A stretch of 64,000 bases of DNA. It comes from Bolinopsis microptera (taxonomy: Eukaryota > Ctenophora > Tentaculata > Lobata > Bolinopsidae). The stretch lies in assembly GCF_026151205.1 (NCBI RefSeq), contig NC_087080.1, positions 16,839,337 to 16,903,336 of the forward strand, written 5' to 3'. Of the stretch, positions 24,001-64,000 are shown piece by piece. A model generated the notes under the pieces. The model was given only the letters and a program-made list of their open reading frames with translations, made no database searches and had not been told where the DNA came from. Each line of letters starts with the position of its first letter. The stretch's first letter is position 1. The translations under genes and the position numbers were made by a program.

Positions 24001-25446
24001 CTGATCTGATCATGTTCTTTGTCTGGATAATTAATTGACTGATTATAAACGCTGCTGCATCACTTATATTCTGCTAAAAATTGCATTTCAAAAAATGTTG
24101 GTTTGGAGTATAATGCGTCGTGCATGTTTTTCAAGCCTGGTTTTCAAAAACACCAAAACTTACAACATTGCCACGCTAAGAGGTAAAATTCACCAGATTT
24201 GGTTGTACTGGATGTTCCGTACCCTGGCATAATTCCAGAAGAAGCTGTAGGTTACAACATCCACACTAACCGAGGTGAAGGCCACAAAAGTTGGATCATT
24301 CCAAAACTTTTATAAATTTTGTAATTAAAGTTGTGCTATTTAATGTCAGGAAATATGTATGCATGGCTGCTACCTTGCCAATAACAGCTGCACTTGATTT
24401 TCTTTCGTCGTCTCTGCTTCATGTCTATATTGTGAGCTGCTATGTAAAATGTTAATGTTATTTTTTACATTTTAGGTATATCAATAATCCTGGAGGGGGT
24501 TGTTTTTATCAATAATCATCAATTCATCACTTACTCGTCATTCTGATGATAGCAGCAACAGGCCAAATGAGAATCCCCAACATCCATATATCTATGTTCT
24601 ATTATTAAGCGCTCGGTTAGGTAGCTAGCTTGTAGTTATTATTCCACCGTCAGTAAAAGAAGCACGTACATACCGCGCGTGCACGTACTGCACGCTACTC
24701 CAACAAACTTTCCCCCACAGGAGTGTCAAACACGCAGGACAACAACAACAAGGCAGGTGTGTACTGTTGGGAGTGCACTATTGCCAAATCCATGGATAAT
24801 AGAATCACGAGCATGTGGGACGAGGTTGATAAAGAAGCGGTACAAGGTTAGATAATAACTCACAGCACCTCAGTTACCTTCTACAGTTAATATTTCCTAG
24901 CAGTAATAGCTTAGCTAACGGTTCCACCCTGTTCAATAGATTTGCTTCTTATTTTATATATTTTAAATAAGTATTAAGTTTACTGGAATAAGCCTATATA
25001 TTTGTTACTTGGATGTTATAATAGCCTGTCTCGTCTAGGAAACCAGTGCAAGGCCCACCAGTGTCAGAACGGGCAGGACTGGTGCCTGGTAACTTATTAC
25101 CGGATAAGAGGGGAGGGCAGCGTGACGGAGAGCAAGAAGGAGCGACATGAATGTGGCAGCAGGAATGATAGGGGTGAGTCAATCTTAACACTAAAAACGT
25201 GAAGTAATTGCTAATGACAGTTGATGAGGATGGAGCATCATATTTTCCTTGTTTATTATACATCTTGAACGTGTTTCAGATCGAGACGCACAATGCCAAG
25301 GATTACTGGCAGAAGATAAAGGTCACAATAGTATCGTTCCTAGGACATGCAAGACAGAGAGATCTGGAAGTAACTCCGTACATTCATTTTACTCGGTCTC
25401 CGTATCTGCCCTTCTCTCCCTTGTAGCCCTCGTGCTACTCCACTGA
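21049..25446 (+). CDS. GPI-anchored, cysteine-rich Ly6/uPAR-like protein (5 exons, 185 aa)
   Basis: Exons 21049-21094, 23360-23443, 24721-24846, 25039-25173 and 25280-25446 join with every intron in phase 1 and give 185 codons plus TGA. The product starts with a hydrophobic signal peptide (residues 1 to about 21, ending VSLGKA). A short acidic helical segment (VVNEALDTVQEGYDKVKDTV) follows, then an eight-cysteine region opening with YCWEC and continuing NQC, HQC, DWCLVTYY, HEC, AQC and RTC, and finally a hydrophobic C-terminal tail (SALLSLVALVLLH) with small residues before it. Signal peptide, Cys-rich ectodomain and hydrophobic tail are the layout of GPI-anchored Ly6/uPAR proteins; CxxC plus CLVTYY...G recalls the LU domain. 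The classic closing CC...CN is absent, so the family call is tentative. Uniform phase-1 introns are typical of extracellular modules. A 36-bp satellite fills intron 1. Confidence 0.75.
21590..23350. repeat. 36-bp satellite in intron 1, about 48 copies
   Basis: The unit is cactgttgttctttcccggg then ataaccccacagtcca. A cacactg/caccctg polymorphism is scattered through the array, and a few units near the right end lack the acagtcca part. Each unit carries a CCCGGG palindrome. Because 36 is divisible by three, both strands show 500-600-codon spurious frames. The last unit runs to within about ten bases of the exon 2 acceptor (ctctctag at 23,352-23,359), so the intron's 3' end is built almost wholly of satellite. 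Confidence 0.97.
23360..23443 (+). CDS. Ly6-like gene exon 2
   Basis: Acceptor ctctctag, donor GTAGAAG|gtaata; 84 bp, phase 1 in and out. It completes the signal peptide (VSLGKA) and encodes an acidic, probably helical linker. If the intron is retained the frame stays open to a stop at 23,671-23,673, with AATAAA at about 23,653. Confidence 0.75.
23444..24720. other. Intron 2 of the Ly6-like gene, with possible alternative 3' end
   Basis: The first 230 bases stay open in the exon 2 frame, encoding an Asn/Thr-rich tail, and contain AATAAA beside the stop. This would allow a short secreted isoform by intronic polyadenylation. The remainder is AT-rich with no gene seen. Confidence 0.35.
24721..24846 (+). 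CDS. Ly6-like gene exon 3 (CxxC start of the Cys-rich domain)
   Basis: Acceptor tttcccccacag, donor GTACAAG|gttaga; 126 bp. It encodes an Asn-rich stretch then VYCWECTIAKSMDNRIT. Confidence 0.8.
25039..25173 (+). CDS. Ly6-like gene exon 4
   Basis: Acceptor tcgtctag, donor AGGG|gtgagt; 135 bp. It encodes four cysteines including DWCLVTYYRIRG, the part most like an LU domain core. Confidence 0.8.
25280..25446 (+). CDS. Ly6-like gene exon 5 (GPI-signal tail and stop)
   Basis: Acceptor gtgtttcag; ends with TGA at 25,444-25,446. It carries two cysteines, a Ser/Gly/Asn stretch suitable for a GPI attachment site and a terminal hydrophobic segment with no cytoplasmic tail. Confidence 0.8.
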
Positions 25447-25526
25447 CGTGCGCACACGTGGCTTTTATACATCATATCATATTAACAGAAGTGTGGCGGT
25501 TATTTGCATGTTCCAGATTTTGACAG

Positions 25527-25532
25527 AATAAA
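25527..25532 (+). terminator. Polyadenylation signal AATAAA of the Ly6-like gene
   Basis: AATAAA lies 81 bp past the TGA stop, the first such motif downstream. Confidence 0.6.
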
Positions 25533-26518
25533 CTCGTTGATTCAGTTGAGAGCAGGAAGCTTTGTTGAGCGGTTCGTGGAAAAACCGTGTAATTTATTTG
25601 ATAGGAACCCTAAAGTTGGGCTGCTGCTGGCAGCGCTAGCGACTTGTGCGAGCTGGTTCAGTTGAGTTAACTTGATAATATACTGGGTTTCTGGCTGTTC
25701 AAACGGAAAGTGCATGGTAATTATTGATAAATTGGCCAATCGTGACAGACTTTTCAGATAGTGTATAAATTTAATCCTCATCAGAGCCGTTGATTGTTTA
25801 TTCTGTAGGAATATTCGAAAATTTTTCCATTTTCCGTGATCTTGAAAATTTCTTATCTCATATAAACGTTGATTTTTATAAACAAATGATATATTTTATT
25901 TAGCTTTTATTAAATCAGTTTTTAAATTAATTAGGCGTAAAAAAAGAGCTTTGCTGAAATTTTCACTTACACTTACAGCTGAAGTATTTGAAGTGCACTT
26001 AATAGTTATGGTGTGTTAGCAATATGTTTTAAATACATTCTGATGGTGGTTACAAAATATGTATTATACGTTTGCTACATAGTACCCATCTAGTTTTAAA
26101 AGGCCTGTTAATGTTTACCATCGAATTTTTCCAATCATTTAGTTTTACTTTAGAGTCTGATTCATCGTTAACTTTCGTTAATTCTTTTTATATAAACAAC
26201 ACTGCATTTATGATCCAGCAAAGATCACAGCATTAATATAATATGATTTGGTATTTTTTGGACTCTATTTCATATTTCATTTTAAGCTACATAATGTTTT
26301 ATTTCGACTAGAACTGAATTTAAACTATCCTATACATGTGCACCTAGCCATGAGTCTACGCGTACTGCGTGACGCGCTTGTTTCACAATAACGGTGTCGT
26401 CACAGTGGCGTAACGAAAGGCCCTGCTGACCCCGCTGTGCAGGGGGGGCGCCGTCTTAGGGGGCGCCAAATCGTCGTTTGAATGTGGGACAATTTCGAAA
26501 ACTTAACTAAAGTACTAG
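25533..26518. other. Intergenic, no gene seen
   Basis: AT-rich with short frames only. Near 26,403-26,475 a cagtggcgtaacg motif and G-rich inverted pieces resemble a hAT-type end, but no partner end was found. Confidence 0.5.
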
Positions 26519-26624
26519 TTGTCATACGTTGTATGACCCGCCGCGCACGAAGTGCGCGGCTCCCCCTGTATCGTCGAAGACGATACTATAGTGAAGCGAC
26601 AGTGGGGGTCACCACGTGATACAA
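26519..26624. mobile_element. Small hairpin-rich MITE, copy 1
   Basis: About 105 bp from ttgtcatacgttgtatgacc to gtcaccacgtgatacaa. The ends form an imperfect inverted repeat (TTGT...TATGACCC against TTGT...GTGACCC). The interior has two strong hairpins, gccgcgcacgaagtgcgcggc and gtatcgtcgaagacgatac. No target duplication is visible for this copy. Confidence 0.7.
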
Positions 26625-27042
26625 AGGAATAACAAGCAAATGACGACAGTATAACTTGACAGTATGGCAGTGCTGAGTGCAGTGTGGCAACACGAGGTAC
26701 AGTGATCAGCAGGCAGCAGCACACTCGCATCGCTCGATTTTACAATCCAATAATAAAATTGTATAATATAACTCAGCGCGCGGCTCCTGTAGCGTATACG
26801 TCACTTTTGTCCAATTGCAAATTGGTAGTTGGCGTACACGTGTTTTTTCCGAGGCCACAATTGGTTCTAAACGATAACGTTAATGCTGGTCACGCGCACA
26901 CCAACTTCCAATGAGCATCCGAACTTTTTTCAGGGCGATGGAGGTCGTAATTCACTCGAATAGCCCGAATAGAGATTAGGCGGAATGACAGGCTGAGCGC
27001 GGCCCAGTAAGCGCCGCACACAGGGATTGGCGTGCCAGGTAC

Positions 27043-27132
27043 TTGTCGTACGTTGTATGACCCGCCTGTATCGTAGAAACTCTACGATATTCACTATAGT
27101 GAAGCGACAGTAGGGGTCACCACGTGATACTA
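27043..27132. mobile_element. Small hairpin-rich MITE, copy 2 (internal deletion)
   Basis: A 90-bp copy lacking the first internal hairpin, with the second altered to tatcgtagaaactctacgata. It is flanked by a perfect 8-bp duplication, CCAGGTAC (27,035-27,042 and 27,133-27,140), which fits hAT-type insertion. Confidence 0.8.
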
Positions 27133-27185
27133 CCAGGTACAAGGTAGCATTTGCATTAATATTATATATATTCACCTAACCATTT

Positions 27186-27462
27186 GATTCACGATGTCAC
27201 TCCTTCGCAGCTCGGTGAGGCACACTAGTGGTGCATCTCGCCGATCTACCGAAGTTAGAAGATTGGTTGCGAGAAGAATTATTTGATGCGCGGCGCGACC
27301 CAGTATTGATTCACGATGTCAATCCTTCGCAGCTCGGTGAGGCACAGTGGTGCATCTCGCCGATCTACCGAAGTTAGAAGATTGGTTGCGAGAAGCATTA
27401 TTTGATGCGCGCGCGACCCAGTAGTGCATCGCGCTACAAGACCCAGTAGTGCATCGCGCTAC
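27186..27462 (+). repeat. ~120-bp tandem duplication plus 25-bp duplication
   Basis: gattcacgatgtcactcctt to gatgcgcggcgcgacccagt (27,186-27,303) is repeated at 27,308-27,424 with a few changes. The tail gacccagtagtgcatcgcgc is then repeated again to about 27,462. GC-rich, with no coding signal. Confidence 0.85.
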
Positions 27463-27469
27463 AACCTAA

Positions 27470-28045
27470 CCATGTGCTTTCGCGCCACTTCGGGCGCGCT
27501 TCGGGCGCGCTTTTTTACAAGTCAAGAAAAGCACCTATCCACGAACCCCGATGGGAAGGTTCGTGCGCGCGTGCGCAGTGCTGACAACAGCGTCTATGTA
27601 GCGCAGGTATTCTTGGCACTTTCCCCTACCAGTATGCAGTAACCACTTTTCAGGTTTCTATAGTGCATACTAGTGTATGGGGTTAATTAGGTACAAACTA
27701 CAGTACAGCTGTACTTACACCTACATTCACAAGCATGCAAGCTCACCTGGTCCAATGAGCGGGAAACGGAGGACAAGGTCGGGTGACGTCATAGTCACGT
27801 GACGTCATAGGCTCATAATCACGTGACCTCAGACCCAATCAATGATCAACTAAGTTCAGGCATGGTCAGCCCCCTGTCACCCGATCTTGAGGTGACGTAC
27901 AACACCTCGTTTACGCAATCAATGTCTGAAAGGCGACACACGTCGCATATGCATGAGGACAAAAGCGCGCGAGCGTGCTAAATCACTCTACAGTTGATCT
28001 TCGAGATTGTTCTAAAAGGGCCCCCGACAGTTGAAACCAACTTCC
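27470..28045. other. Intergenic, GC-rich hairpins and CRE/E-box motifs, no gene seen
   Basis: A stem-rich stretch (cgcgccacttcgggcgcgc followed by T6) lies at about 27,480-27,517. At 27,783-27,830 two TGACGTCA motifs and two CACGTGAC motifs are interleaved. No supported coding region. Confidence 0.5.
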
Positions 28046-28240
28046 ATCGATGTATTTTCGGACGTTGATTCCGAATAACCCCCCATGACATAGAGTTAAA
28101 ATGCTCCCCTGACGAGATATTGGCGAAAAACTGTCTCGATCACGTGATATGACCGTATAAGGAAGTTAGTCTAATTTCTCGTTAGAGTTAGGGTTTCAGC
28201 TATGAGTTTGTTAAGGATTGGGTTAGGGTTAGGGTTGTGA
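28046..28240. repeat. Dispersed repeat with telomere-like G-strand motif
   Basis: Block A (tgtattttcggacgttgatt ... ccccccatgacatagagtt, 28,046-28,101) recurs as a reverse complement at about 30,216-30,271. It is followed at 28,181-28,238 by degenerate TTAGGG copies (ggttagggttagggttg). Confidence 0.7.
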
Positions 28241-28439
28241 TCAGATAAGAGGGTTAAGATTTCGAATAGTCGTTCAGGGCCAGCTAGAGAACGGGTTAAA
28301 GAAGTCACGTGACAGTCGAGTGTAGAGTGATTAATCATCATCCAAAAGCGCGGGTAATTTCGACACCACTGTAGAGTGGTGCCAAAATCTTTAGGTGGGT
28401 TGATGGCTAGAGTCCTTTTTACCGCCGTGAGGCGGGCGC

Positions 28440-29270
28440 GCGCTACTGCAAGCGCAAGGGCTCTGGATAGAGCAATTATATATATATACAATTATATATA
28501 TACTAGTGTAACCCGGCCTACGGCCGGGATTTCACTGCCGCAGTTAAAAAGGGTAGGAGTAATTACCCGCTGAGTCAAAACCCGCATTAGGTGACCCAAT
28601 AGTTTCTTAAACAATAATCTCATAATCAGTTATTTCTTGTGGATAATTAAGTCATTATTAGCCATGAGGCACCACACTCCATGATCATAAGGTCTGAACA
28701 CCGAGTATTACACCTCATCACTCCCGTCTTGAACCGCTTTCTATTTTTATTTAAATCGTTATAGAAATTAACCCTTGTTAACTCCGCACCACACCCGCAT
28801 ATTATATTTGAAAACACGCATAAAATTGTCGTATGAACTCTCTCTCTCTCTCTCTCTCTCTCTGCAGTCCAAACAGACCCCAAACACTAACAGTCCCCCC
28901 CTCCCCTAATAAGCTTAAGGTATAACATTACAGCGGATCTTCCGGGCTAATCCAATTATGACGCAGCTATAACATATTACACAGTAATGAGAGAGAGAGA
29001 GAGAGCAAGCCCCGTAACTCTTGCCGTTCTGCTCACGCAATTTTATGTAACATTTGTGGTACAAAACCATCAATTAAACCACTTACCATCGGCCGATTTT
29101 TAAAAAAATTTCCTATGGGCTTCATCAGAGTTTTGTCGACACTATACCGAAAAAATCAGTCCCGTAACTCTTACCGTTTTTTTTTGTATAACCGACCGGA
29201 AATTACACACGGACAGACAGACAGACAGACACACACACACACACACACACACATTCTGGTGTTATTAAGG
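28440..29270. other. Intergenic low-complexity and repeat debris, no gene seen
   Basis: Contains gcgctactgcaagcgcaagg through gctctggatagagcaa (about 28,439-28,475), repeated in the same orientation at 29,760-29,796. Also present are a short AT palindrome, a cccggcctacggccggg hairpin near 28,512, (CT)n at 28,841-28,862, (GA)n at 28,990-29,004 and an (ACAG)n/(AC)n run at 29,213-29,252. A cccgtaactcttrccgtt motif occurs twice (29,012 and 29,161). Confidence 0.5.
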
Positions 29271-29466
29271 TGATATGGAAAACCTTCGAGTCTATAACCA
29301 TTAAAATGTTTTTCACAGTTACCACATTAATATAAATAAGGGGTGCACGATAAAATAAACTTACTCGGATTTTTAAAATTTTTGTACCACTGTTTTCTAG
29401 AGACTGTGAGAATTTTCACAATATCAAATTTGTTTTACCTTTTTGGAAAGATCAGTGAGTTTCGCC

Positions 29467-29571
29467 TTGTCATATAATACGTTGTATGACCCGCCGCGCA
29501 CGAGTGCGCGGCTCCCCTGTATCGTCGAAACTCTATAGTGAAGCGACAGTGGGGGTCACCACGTGATACAA
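29467..29571. mobile_element. Small hairpin-rich MITE, copy 3
   Basis: A near-full-length copy of the family at 26,519, with the ccgcgcacgagtgcgcgg hairpin, bracketed by a perfect 8-bp duplication GTTTCGCC (29,459-29,466 and 29,572-29,579). Confidence 0.8.
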
Positions 29572-29936
29572 GTTTCGCCTAGGTACGTGCCATATTTGAT
29601 GCTGCGCGGCTTTTGGAGCAAAAATAGCTGTAAAAGTCGCGTAATTTGACCAAATTCATTGATTTTTGTCGTATTATTCGGATATATCTTCGGTTTCTTG
29701 AATGTTCACCCAACCATGTGTGCTTTCTCGCCGCTGAGGGCGCGCTTGTGAGGCAGGCGTGCGCTACTGCAAGCGCAAGGGCTCTGGATAGAGCAACCTT
29801 GAATGAGATCATTCTGAAAATTGGCGACGACCTTCCAATGGCTTTTACTAATTCGCTCGCCCAAAAATTTCACGTGACTTTAGTATTTATTATGGTTTTG
29901 CAGCCGTACAAAACGGTTTTACAGAAACCCTCATCC

Positions 29937-30271
29937 CATTCCTAACCCTAACCAAACCCCGAAGCTAACCGTAACCCTTACCACAACCCTAACCCTAACC
30001 CGAGCCCTAAACAATCAAATTCGTATTTTACTAGCCTGTCACGTGACCAAAACGGCCTTTTTTGCCCTTAACTCTCCAGGGAAGCATTTTAACCCTTTGG
30101 TGGAGTTCGCCGCTTCGACGCGCCGCGCGAACTAGCATTCTTGCTTCGCATCGTCGACGATCGTTGCTCTGCTTCGCAGAGCAACGATCTCGACGGATTG
30201 ACATCGTCAATCAATTTAACCCTACGTCATGGGGGGTGATTCGGAATCAGCGTCCAAAAATACACCGATTC
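29937..30271. repeat. Telomere-like C-strand block plus inverted block A
   Basis: Degenerate CCCTAA copies (29,937-30,010) are followed by GC-rich DNA and by the reverse complement of block A from 28,046-28,101 (30,216-30,271). Relative to the left copy the order is inverted. Confidence 0.7.
30159..30189. repeat. Perfect 14-bp stem, 3-nt loop hairpin
   Basis: GATCGTTGCTCTGC, loop TTC, then the exact reverse complement. The very tight loop would let single-stranded DNA or RNA fold strongly. Confidence 0.85.
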
Positions 30272-30561
30272 CAATACCTTTCATGCCCAAAGGGCCTTTT
30301 CACAAGAATTTTCTTAAAATTTGGGCGAGCGATTTAGTAGGAGCGCCTTCCAATAGGGCTTTCACAACTGTCCGAAAAATTTTGTGGACATCGGAGTTGA
30401 TATAGTGATCAAAATGGGGCAAAATACGCTGCTTTTAGCTGTAAAATAATGTCTGATGGTTGAATATGCTTTAAATTTTTCGGACACTTTCTTTGTAAGT
30501 CTATGAATAACTTTACCAATTTTTGTTGCAATCGGAGGTCGGGAAGGATACTCAATATAAT

Positions 30562-31150
30562 TATTGACTATTGTGAATGGCACCTTTAATAGAATTAGGG
30601 ACTCTGTACCGAAGGAACTCCATAAAGACCTCTACCACACACTATTTGAATCCCACCTTACATATTGTACCTCAGTTTGGGGTGATGCAGCACTCTTTAG
30701 GACAGCTAGTGTCTAGCTGTCTCAGAAGCACTGCGTACGGGTCCTCTTTTGTGATAAAGAGGCATACCTAAACAAGTTCCTATTTCCTAACATGTGCAAG
30801 AACATATATATATATATATATATATAACTCTAAAACTCTGGTCACAAGAGCAACTGCCTAAACGTGCTGAAGTGAAAACAAATAAATAAAATATACTAGC
30901 AGTCCCTAATACTCGTAATAAATAGATTCATTCAATGTCATAAAACTCTTAACCATACACGTGACCAGTAAAATAATTTAATTGGTCTATAGACTACTGT
31001 ATAAAATTCTCAATATAACATAAACTTTATTAACAATAATAAATTAGTTAAAATCACACCAACCTTTGGCGTGTATGAATGAGTAAACAACCTCTATTTG
31101 TCGTAAAATATCTTTCATAATATAGTATATGCTATAATATTAAAACTGTA
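30562..31150 (+). mobile_element. Non-LTR retrotransposon 3' fragment (left arm of an inverted pair)
   Basis: The first ~250 bases encode, in plus frame, the C-terminal end of a LINE-type reverse transcriptase ORF (VPKELHKDLYHTLFESHLTY then CTSVWG), broken by an in-frame TAG at about 30,713-30,715. An AT microsatellite and AT-rich DNA follow. The whole 589 bp is matched by a reverse-complement copy at 32,321-32,907, by eye about 85-90% identical. It is a dead 5'-truncated copy. Confidence 0.75.
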
Positions 31151-32320
31151 ATATAAGTTGCTTAATGTTTGGCCGGATGACAACTAACTAAAAGAGAAAT
31201 ATAAACTTGATTACATAATAATTAATTCGGCTGAACCAACACATAGCAAGAGCCACATTAACGTTGGGGCCGTCTGTCATGATATAAAACCAAATAAAAG
31301 GAACAGCATGAGTGAGCTTCTCAAAAGACAGCTGGATGGGGCTGACTCACATTCCTATCTAGATGAAGTGTTAACAAAAAGCAGCACACAAAAAGCATTC
31401 ATTAGAAGAGTCGAATTTCTTTGGGGACAAAATGATGCTCTCCAGGATTTATTCAACTAAACTAGAAAGATCATAAAATAAAGACTCTGCAAACATCTCA
31501 GAGAAATAATACCACCGAAAAGATTAAAGACTAAAGAGGGAGGATCCTGGACCCCGAAATCCACCACTTTTCTGTACTTTCAGAGGTACCAATGTGGCAG
31601 GAAACCAGGGCTCATGCTGCCGCTGAGCTAAAGCAGTAGAGGGGATGGCGGCTTCTCTAGGATCTAACACGTCCTGAAGCAGACCAACACTATGTCCCAA
31701 CGCACTGGTGTTGGGATGTCTGCCCCCGGTGCCTGTCCGGGTCAATAAAGCAGTCAAGCATCATGTATGTTATGTTGAGCATTCTCAACCAACAAATGTG
31801 GGAACTCCCACAAAACACCAAAACAGATCTAAAGAGACACTTAACAACATTGGAAAAATAGACTGCAATTTGTTTATATAATTTATAAAGCGTATATTAT
31901 TGCCCACGTTAAGGGGCCTGTTAATAATTTATTAAATTATTAGCTATTTTAGATTTAATAATAAAATAATAATCTCAAAAGACACCCATTCCACAACATC
32001 TTAAACCAGGGCTATGGTGGAAACTCAATGTTAATATCATGGAGTACAGACTTCCGGAGTTCTTTGATTTAGCGGTTGAAATAACAAGGGATGCAGAAGA
32101 ATTCCTTCAAACAGAGATAAAACTGTAAACATGTTATATTCCAACTACTACACCATCCCTATGATTAGTGAGCCGGGTTCAATGTTAGACCGGACGAAGC
32201 ATGTATATCGTGAGCCGGGTTAATCAAGACCGGACGAAAAAATGGCTAAATCTCCACAATGGATAATACTGCAGAGGTGATATTATATTACAGTTAAATT
32301 CTGTTACCTGGACTAAACTT
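31151..32320. other. 1.17-kb spacer between inverted retroelement arms
   Basis: AT-rich and without a supported gene. It contains a ~40-bp direct duplication (gtgagccgggtt...gaccggacgaa at about 32,168 and 32,211). The open frame at 31,524-31,757 has no recognisable domain. Confidence 0.5.
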
Positions 32321-32907
32321 AACAGTTTAAATATTATAGCATATACTATAATACTACGAAAGATATTTTATAGGTTGTTTAATCATTCTTACTCACCAAA
32401 GGTTGGTTTGTTTTTAACTAATTTATTATTGTTAATAAAGTTTATATTGAGAATTTTATACAGTAGTCTATCTAGACCAATTAAATTATTTTACTGGTCA
32501 CGTGTATAGTATGGTTAAGAGTTGTATGACATTGAATGAATCTATTCATTACGAGTATTAAGGACTGCTAGTATATTTTATTTATTTGTTTTCACTTCTG
32601 CACGTTTAGGCAGTTGCTCTTGTGACCAGAGTTTTAGAGTTATATATATATATATATGTTCTTGCACATGTTAGGAAATAGGAACTTGTTTAGGTATGCC
32701 TCTTTATCACAAAAGAGGACCCGTACACAGTGCTTCTGAGACAGCCAGATACTTGCTGTCCTAAAGAGTGCTGCATCACCCCAAACTGAGGTACAATATG
32801 TAAGGTGGGATTCAAATAGTGTGTGGTAGAGGTCTTTATGGAGTTCCTTCGGTACAGAGTCCCTAATTCTATTAAAGGTGCCGTTCACAATAGTCAATAC
32901 TGAGTTA
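32321..32907 (-). mobile_element. Non-LTR retrotransposon 3' fragment (right arm)
   Basis: Reverse-complement counterpart of 30,562-31,150. On the minus strand the reverse-transcriptase tail is open from 32,897 to 32,640 (SVPKELHKDLYHTLFESHLT, then SVWGDAALF and QKHCVRVLFCDKEAYLNKF), slightly better preserved than the left arm, and then runs into an AT microsatellite. Confidence 0.75.
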
Positions 32908-33172
32908 ACATAATATTGTCATGTGCAATTCCGTGTTATTTGCTGATTTTATATTTATATATTGGTACAGCATAGCATATACATAGCATCCCAGCAATTT
33001 TACTATCGAAATGTGTCATTTTGGTTCACTGTACGAAACATACTTTACTGTACATGCCTTTCTTTTAAGCAGTGGATTATAACTTGTTTAAAGATATGTT
33101 TGATCCAGTAACAGTACAATGTTATGAAGGATGACAAGGTTGTATCCTCAATAATTTGATGTTGAAAATGTT

Positions 33173-63111
<29,939 letters not shown>

Positions 63112-63596
63112 GTTTGTAAAATAGATGTAATATCGTAATATAATTTTAATATCTTTTCTAAAGTTTACAGATGGATGGTTGAGGTGTGTAGTAAAACTAA
63201 CACGGTGATATTATGTTTCATAATCACCAGTGTCCAGTAAGGAATAATAATCTACAGTTCTAGTAAGCTCACTGTGTCTTAGTACAACCTTATCTGAGAT
63301 AACAATCTGTGTAACCCGAAACCTAAATACCTTGTATTTGTTACCGATAGTACATGCGGTATTCACAATACTGTGTAGATAGTACATGCGGTATTCACAA
63401 TACTGTGTAGTGTGTACAGTTGTAATGTCCACCTTATCTTATTAACTCGCTACTCAATATGAAATGTTACTACCTAGAGTAATATATTGGCTTTGTATTT
63501 GCCGCTCTTTGTAATCCATCAAGTTCATTGGTAAAGATAGTTTGTTTTAAGATTGTGTATATTAACATGTGTATTCTGTATTAACATTTAACATGT
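63112..63596. other. Start of GAPVD1 intron 18
   Basis: Non-coding, with a 32-bp direct duplication gatagtacatgcggtattca+caatactgtgta at 63,346-63,409. Confidence 0.6.
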
Positions 63597-64000
63597 GTTT
63601 TAAGATAACAAATAAGTAAGATAACAAATAAATAAGATAACAAATAAGTAAGATAACAAATAAATAAGATAACAAATAAGTAAGATAACAAATAAATAAG
63701 ATAACAAATAAATAAGATAACAAATAAGTAAGATAACAAATAAGTAAGATAACAGATTAGTAAGATAACAAATAAGTAAGATAACAAATAAATAAGATAA
63801 CAAATAAATAAGATAACAAATAAATAAGATAACAAATAAGTAAGATAACAAATAAGTAAGATAACAAATAAATAAGATAACAAATAAATAAGATAACAGA
63901 TTAGTAAGATAACATATAAGTAAGATAACAAATAAGTAAGATAACAAATAAGTAAGACAACAAATAAGTAAGATAACAAATAAATAAGATAACAAATAAG
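63597..64000. repeat. 16-bp satellite running off the right edge
   Basis: The unit is aaataagtaagataac with aaataaataagataac, agattagtaagataac and one catataag variant. About 25 copies are visible. Open minus-strand frames here are repeat artefacts. Confidence 0.96.

Noticed and set aside
26403-26475. A hAT-type transposon end (cagtggcgtaacg ... ggggggcgcc)
   Set aside because: The motif resembles common hAT ends, but no matching inverted end or target duplication was found nearby.
28181-30010. True chromosome end or fusion point at TTAGGG-like blocks
   Set aside because: The blocks are short, degenerate, in opposite orientation and linked to a dispersed repeat.

Overview
This is a window of a eukaryotic nuclear genome, almost certainly an invertebrate animal. 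The genes are split by GT-AG introns. They encode animal families: a GAPVD1/RAP6-type RasGAP protein, TIMP-like metalloproteinase inhibitors, a trypsin-fold serine protease, a membrane-bound MARCH/RING-CH protein and a GPI-anchored Ly6-like protein. TTAGGG-type motifs and 8-bp target-site duplications of hAT-like transposons also occur. The phylum cannot be fixed from the sequence alone. By my estimate a little under half of the window is tandem repeat, with at least a dozen unrelated unit lengths (9, 10, 13, 14, 15, 16, 19, 28, 29/30, 36, 39/42, 71 and 80 bp).

Layout. 1-3.7 kb: intergenic, short repeats and a 486-bp hAT-like non-autonomous element (2631-3116). 3.8-16.4 kb: a 12.6-kb array of a 15-bp satellite with homogeneous cores and decayed edges. 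16.4-21 kb: intergenic, with a perfect 18-bp hairpin, a 19-bp array, a 13-bp satellite and a 28-bp minisatellite. 21,049-25,446: a five-exon plus-strand gene for a 185-residue secreted, GPI-anchored, cysteine-rich protein; its first intron is filled by a 36-bp satellite. 25.5-33 kb: transposon-rich intergenic DNA with three copies of a small hairpin element (8-bp target duplications on two), telomere-like blocks and two inverted 0.59-kb copies of a non-LTR retrotransposon end. 33,173-63,111: eighteen exons (704 codons, all phases consistent) of a GAPVD1 orthologue. They cover the N-terminus, the RasGAP domain and part of the linker; the VPS9 part must lie beyond the right edge.

The 9.6-kb GAPVD1 intron at 38,356-47,954 holds four other genes: two TIMP-like genes on the plus strand (39,453 and 44,459), a serine protease on the minus strand (41,233-40,381) and a two-transmembrane RING-CH gene on the minus strand (46,441-45,775). 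They form two convergent pairs. A protease lying between two metalloproteinase-inhibitor paralogues suggests a small secreted-protein neighbourhood, but functional coupling is not shown.

The most unusual feature is how tandem repeats relate to splice donors in GAPVD1. At three exons the exon 3' end and its GT donor have themselves been tandemly copied into the intron. One case (35,806-35,969) gives five donors spaced 39, 39, 42 and 39 bp, with the sequence between them open, so each choice would add 13, 26, 40 or 53 residues to the RasGAP domain in frame. A second (48,055-50,354) has exactly 32 further copies of a 71-bp exon-end-plus-donor unit, where read-through meets a stop at once. Several other minisatellites also start within about 50 bp of a donor, including a 9.7-kb 14-bp satellite.
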